6,341 nucleotides of DNA from JAYEHK01 sp034659475 (lineage in GTDB: Bacteria > Bacillota > Syntrophomonadia > Syntrophomonadales > Syntrophomonadaceae): assembly GCA_034659475.1 (NCBI GenBank), contig JAYEHK010000018.1, positions 1 to 6,341 of the forward strand, given 5' to 3'. The notes beneath the pieces are model-generated. The model was not told the origin of the DNA and searched no databases. It saw nothing but the letters and a program-made list of their open reading frames with translations. Positions 4,715-6,341 of this stretch are shown one piece after another (the first letter of the stretch is position 1; each line of letters opens with the position of its first letter). The position numbers and the translations under genes are program-made.

Positions 4715-5224
4715 TTATTTGTTAAACGTAAGGAGCAGGCGACGTGCATCTTTTAACAAAAGAAGAAGTTGTCGTTCACGAAGTGGTGAGACAACAAAAC
4801 CAAAACGAAGATAGAATTGAGTTGCATCCTCATCAATCGGATGCGCCAGCAAGGCGCGTATGCCGGCATGTTCAGCCATCACAAGAGTGCGGCGAATAGC
4901 GTCCTGAAGGAGACCTCTGCCAATACCGCATCCCTGATGGTGTAGAGAAACGGCAAGCCGAGCGAGTAAAACAACAGGGATAGGATACTGCCCCATGCCC
5001 TTACGGATGCGCTTTGGAGCTTCCAACGTATCCACCTGTCCGACGGTAAGGCTGAAGTATCCAACAATCAGGTCACTATCAGCTACTACAAATGTCTTGG
5101 CTGAGCCGCTGGCCTGCGCCTGGAGCGCATGACGAACCAACCAGTCATTCAGTACCGGCTTGCCGCAGTCGAAGGGTGAAACACAATGTCCACTATTCAG
5201 CGCTTCGGGGGGAATCAGGGACAT
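4715..5224 (-). CDS. GNAT-family acetyltransferase toxin (TacT/AtaT type)
   Basis: A 169-residue GNAT enzyme of the class that transfers acetyl from acetyl-CoA onto the amino acid of charged tRNAs and stops translation. The start is ATG at 5224-5222, inside the 3' end of the antitoxin gene (10-nt overlap). The N-terminus has the usual 'F-x-C-G-x-x-x-L-(N/D)-x-(W/F)L' pattern (PFDCGKPVLNDWLVRHALQA). Next come VVADSDLIVGYFSL and PVVLLARLAV. The acetyl-CoA loop Q97-x-x-G100-x-G102 lies in HHQGCGIGRGLL. The presumed catalytic Tyr138 lies in TQFYLRFGF, as in characterised TacT homologues. Length is normal and no lesion is seen. The module is visibly more GC-rich than its surroundings, suggesting acquisition. 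TacT, AtaT, KacT and ItaT subtypes cannot be separated by eye, so the tRNA target is unknown. Confidence 0.93.
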   Translation of the reverse strand: MSLIPPEALNSGHCVSPFDCGKPVLNDWLVRHALQAQASGSAKTFVVADSDLIVGYFSLTVGQVDTLEAPKRIRKGMGQYPIPVVLLARLAVSLHHQGCGIGRGLLQDAIRRTLVMAEHAGIRALLAHPIDEDATQFYLRFGFVVSPLRERQLLLLLKDARRLLLTFNK

Positions 5225-5520
5225 TGCTCATGCCAAGGTGCAGGTCTGGAGAACAAATCCCGCAACCCGATGTTTTCCTCAGCGGGACGATCCAGTAGAT
5301 CCAGCAGTGTCCGATATTGTTTGCCGGAGACCATGAACATCCGCTGATCCAGCAGCGCATTTTCGGCGGCCTGATATGCACTGTCCAAGATAAACTCTGT
5401 CAGTGACTTGTGACACACCTCTGCCGCACGGCGCAGGACGACCTCCTGTTCCGGCGTTGTCCGAAGTCCAAGTCGAGACGATTTAACGGTTTTTTTTGCA
5501 ATCGGTTGTATGGCTGTCAT
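5215..5520 (-). CDS. DUF1778 ribbon-helix-helix antitoxin (TacA/AtaR type)
   Basis: A 101-residue antitoxin that neutralises the downstream acetyltransferase and represses the operon. The start is ATG at 5520-5518, preceded by AAGGAG with a 7-nt gap. The N-terminal ribbon-helix-helix spans residues about 14-52 (SSRLGLRTTPEQEVVLRRAA, then EVCHKSLTEFILDSAYQAA), which is the DUF1778 pattern. The C-terminal part (FMVSGKQYRTLLDLLDRPAE, then ENIGLRDLFSR) is the segment that wraps the toxin in known complexes. The gene comes first in the operon and overlaps the toxin by 10 nt, the classic order for translational coupling. Full length with no damage. A palindrome over the -35 box upstream supports autoregulation. 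Confidence 0.94.
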   Translation of the reverse strand: MTAIQPIAKKTVKSSRLGLRTTPEQEVVLRRAAEVCHKSLTEFILDSAYQAAENALLDQRMFMVSGKQYRTLLDLLDRPAEENIGLRDLFSRPAPWHEQCP

Positions 5521-5551
5521 GATTAATCTCCTTGTTCAGAATTAATGTTTT

Positions 5552-5580
5552 ATGTTAGTACATTTGACACCCAATGTCAA
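5552..5580 (-). promoter_or_regulatory. Toxin-antitoxin operon promoter with operator palindrome
   Basis: On the minus strand, a consensus TTGACA (5580-5575) is followed after 17 bp by TAACAT (5557-5552), about 30 bp before the antitoxin start codon. The -35 box is one arm of a perfect palindrome, TTGACA-N5-TGTCAA (5564-5580). A ribbon-helix-helix repressor bound there would block RNA polymerase. Confidence 0.7.
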
Positions 5581-5630
5581 GCCACATGAAAAGAAAGGCC
5601 AGTGGCAAGGCGGCCGTCCAGCAGCGATTC

Positions 5631-5650
5631 AGATGATATTTAAATCATCT
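5631..5650. repeat. 7-bp hairpin AGATGAT/ATCATCT
   Basis: AGATGAT (5631-5637), loop ATTTAA and ATCATCT (5644-5650). It marks the sharp change from the GC-rich toxin-antitoxin block (ending near 5630) to AT-rich sequence. The rest of 5581-5767 holds no gene I can support. Confidence 0.4.
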
Positions 5651-5767
5651 AAAATAACAGTAGGTTAAAGATAAAGCGCAAAAATAGTTTTCTATCCTTT
5701 TTTTCTTCAAAATTTTATTTCTCTTCAAAAAAATATTTATAATTTACGTTCCGCTAAGATTTCAGTT

Positions 5768-6292
5768 ATGGTTATTCGCATGACTGAAATACTTAAATAT
5801 AGAAAACGAATTATCATTTCGGATGATGTCCGCTATATTCGTTAATTAATCAAAGACAACCCACAATCCAGTCGCAGAGCCCTATCTCAAAAAGTTTGTC
5901 GCGATTGGAACTGGGTTCAAAATAACGGTCATCTTAAGGATATGGTTTGCCGGAGTTTAATGCTTCTGCTCGAAAGAGAAGGGCACATTACCTTGCCACC
6001 TCGCAAGAACATCCCCCATAATCCGCTTGCCATGCGGAAGCTCCCTGAAAAAATCACTATCGATCAAACTTGAATTAAAAAACCTTTAGCGGATTTGTTC
6101 CCAATAGAGGTACGGCAAGTAAGAAGAACCCAGTCGGAAAAATTATTCAACAGCTTGATAGAACAGCATCACTATCTGGGCTACACTCAGCCGGTTGGCG
6201 AACATTTGAAGTATCTATTTTTGTATCCTATTCAAAAACCATGGGCGATTGAAAAAGCAAAATATACGTCTCAAAAAGTGACGGCAGGATAA
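5768..6292 (+). pseudogene. DUF4338 (DruA-like) gene, N-terminal part with two in-frame stops
   Basis: One frame from ATG 5768 (or ATG 5780) stays homologous throughout but is broken by TAA at 5843-5845 and TGA at 6071-6073. It reads RKRIIISDDVRYIR*LIKDN, then SSRRALSQKVCRDWNWVQNN, GHLKDMVCRSLMLLLEREGH, ITLPPRKNIPHNPLA, FPIEVRQVRRTQSEKLFNSL and IEQHHYLGYTQPVGEHLKYL. This is the N-terminal half of DUF4338, the DruA domain of Druantia-type defence, also widespread as solitary mobile-element-like copies. Where family members continue after HLKYL with a catalytic-looking half, this copy switches near 6222 to unrelated sequence (YPIQKPWAIEKAKYTSQKV) and stops at 6292. About half of the usual protein is missing. 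No Druantia partner genes are present, so a former solitary copy is more likely than a defence locus. Confidence 0.8.
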
Positions 6293-6341
6293 TCGTACAC
6301 CATCATACAATTATAGATGATCACAGATGAAAAGATACTTT

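Noticed and set aside
5586..5636. 16-codon micro-frame MKRKASGKAAVQQRFR upstream of the TA promoter
   Set aside because: No ribosome site and too short; basic composition follows from the GC-rich local sequence.
5768..6292. Druantia defence island
   Set aside because: Only half of one DUF4338 gene is present, it is broken by two stops, and no helicase or other Druantia partner is in the window.

Overview
This 6.3-kb window is an accessory, heavily remodelled stretch of a bacterial chromosome. The mix suggests a Desulfobacterota-like (sulfate-reducer) genome: a LamG/MopE-type secreted protein, a two-winged-helix element protein, a DUF4338 relic and several transposable elements in AT-rich DNA. 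That assignment is inference from gene content; there is no rRNA or core gene to confirm it.

Layout, left to right. (1) 1-187, minus strand: N-terminus of a transposase-like gene running off the window. (2) 209-1302, minus strand: 3' part of a gene for a secreted multi-domain protein (half a LamG domain, 29-residue repeats, Cys-rich region, MopE-type Asp-rich motif). It has lost its 5' end and carries a TAG codon and a probable frameshift near its 3' end. (3) 1308-2833: a complete insertion element of the IS630-Tc1-mariner superfamily with about 70-bp inverted repeats, a TA target duplication and an intact 409-residue transposase. The spacing of its last two catalytic residues (D269, E352) is 82, as in the DD82E 'Sailor' type. 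(4) 2812-3360: gene scraps, namely the 3' end of a ribbon-helix-helix antitoxin (minus), the middle of a metallo-beta-lactamase-fold gene (plus) and an unrecognised short fragment (minus). (5) 3446-4533: a 1088-bp element with 26-bp inverted repeats (25/26 identical) and an 8-bp target duplication AAAAAATA. It carries only a winged-helix protein gene that ends at an A10 run, with a -1-frame continuation. No transposase is visible, so it looks non-autonomous or internally deleted. (6) 4715-5580: an intact, more GC-rich GNAT-toxin/DUF1778-antitoxin module (TacAT/AtaRT type) with a promoter and a palindromic operator over the -35 box. (7) 5768-6292, plus strand: a decayed N-terminal part of a DUF4338 (DruA-like) gene with two in-frame stops and a lost 3' half.

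How it fits together: the only units that look functional are the Sailor-type element and the toxin-antitoxin module, with the winged-helix gene possibly intact. Everything else is truncated or broken. This looks like an insertion-tolerant graveyard in which a self-maintaining TA module persists while cargo decays. I do not see a new multi-gene system. The items most worth checking are the DD82E element, the HTH-only element with its A10 frameshift site, and the DUF4338 relic.
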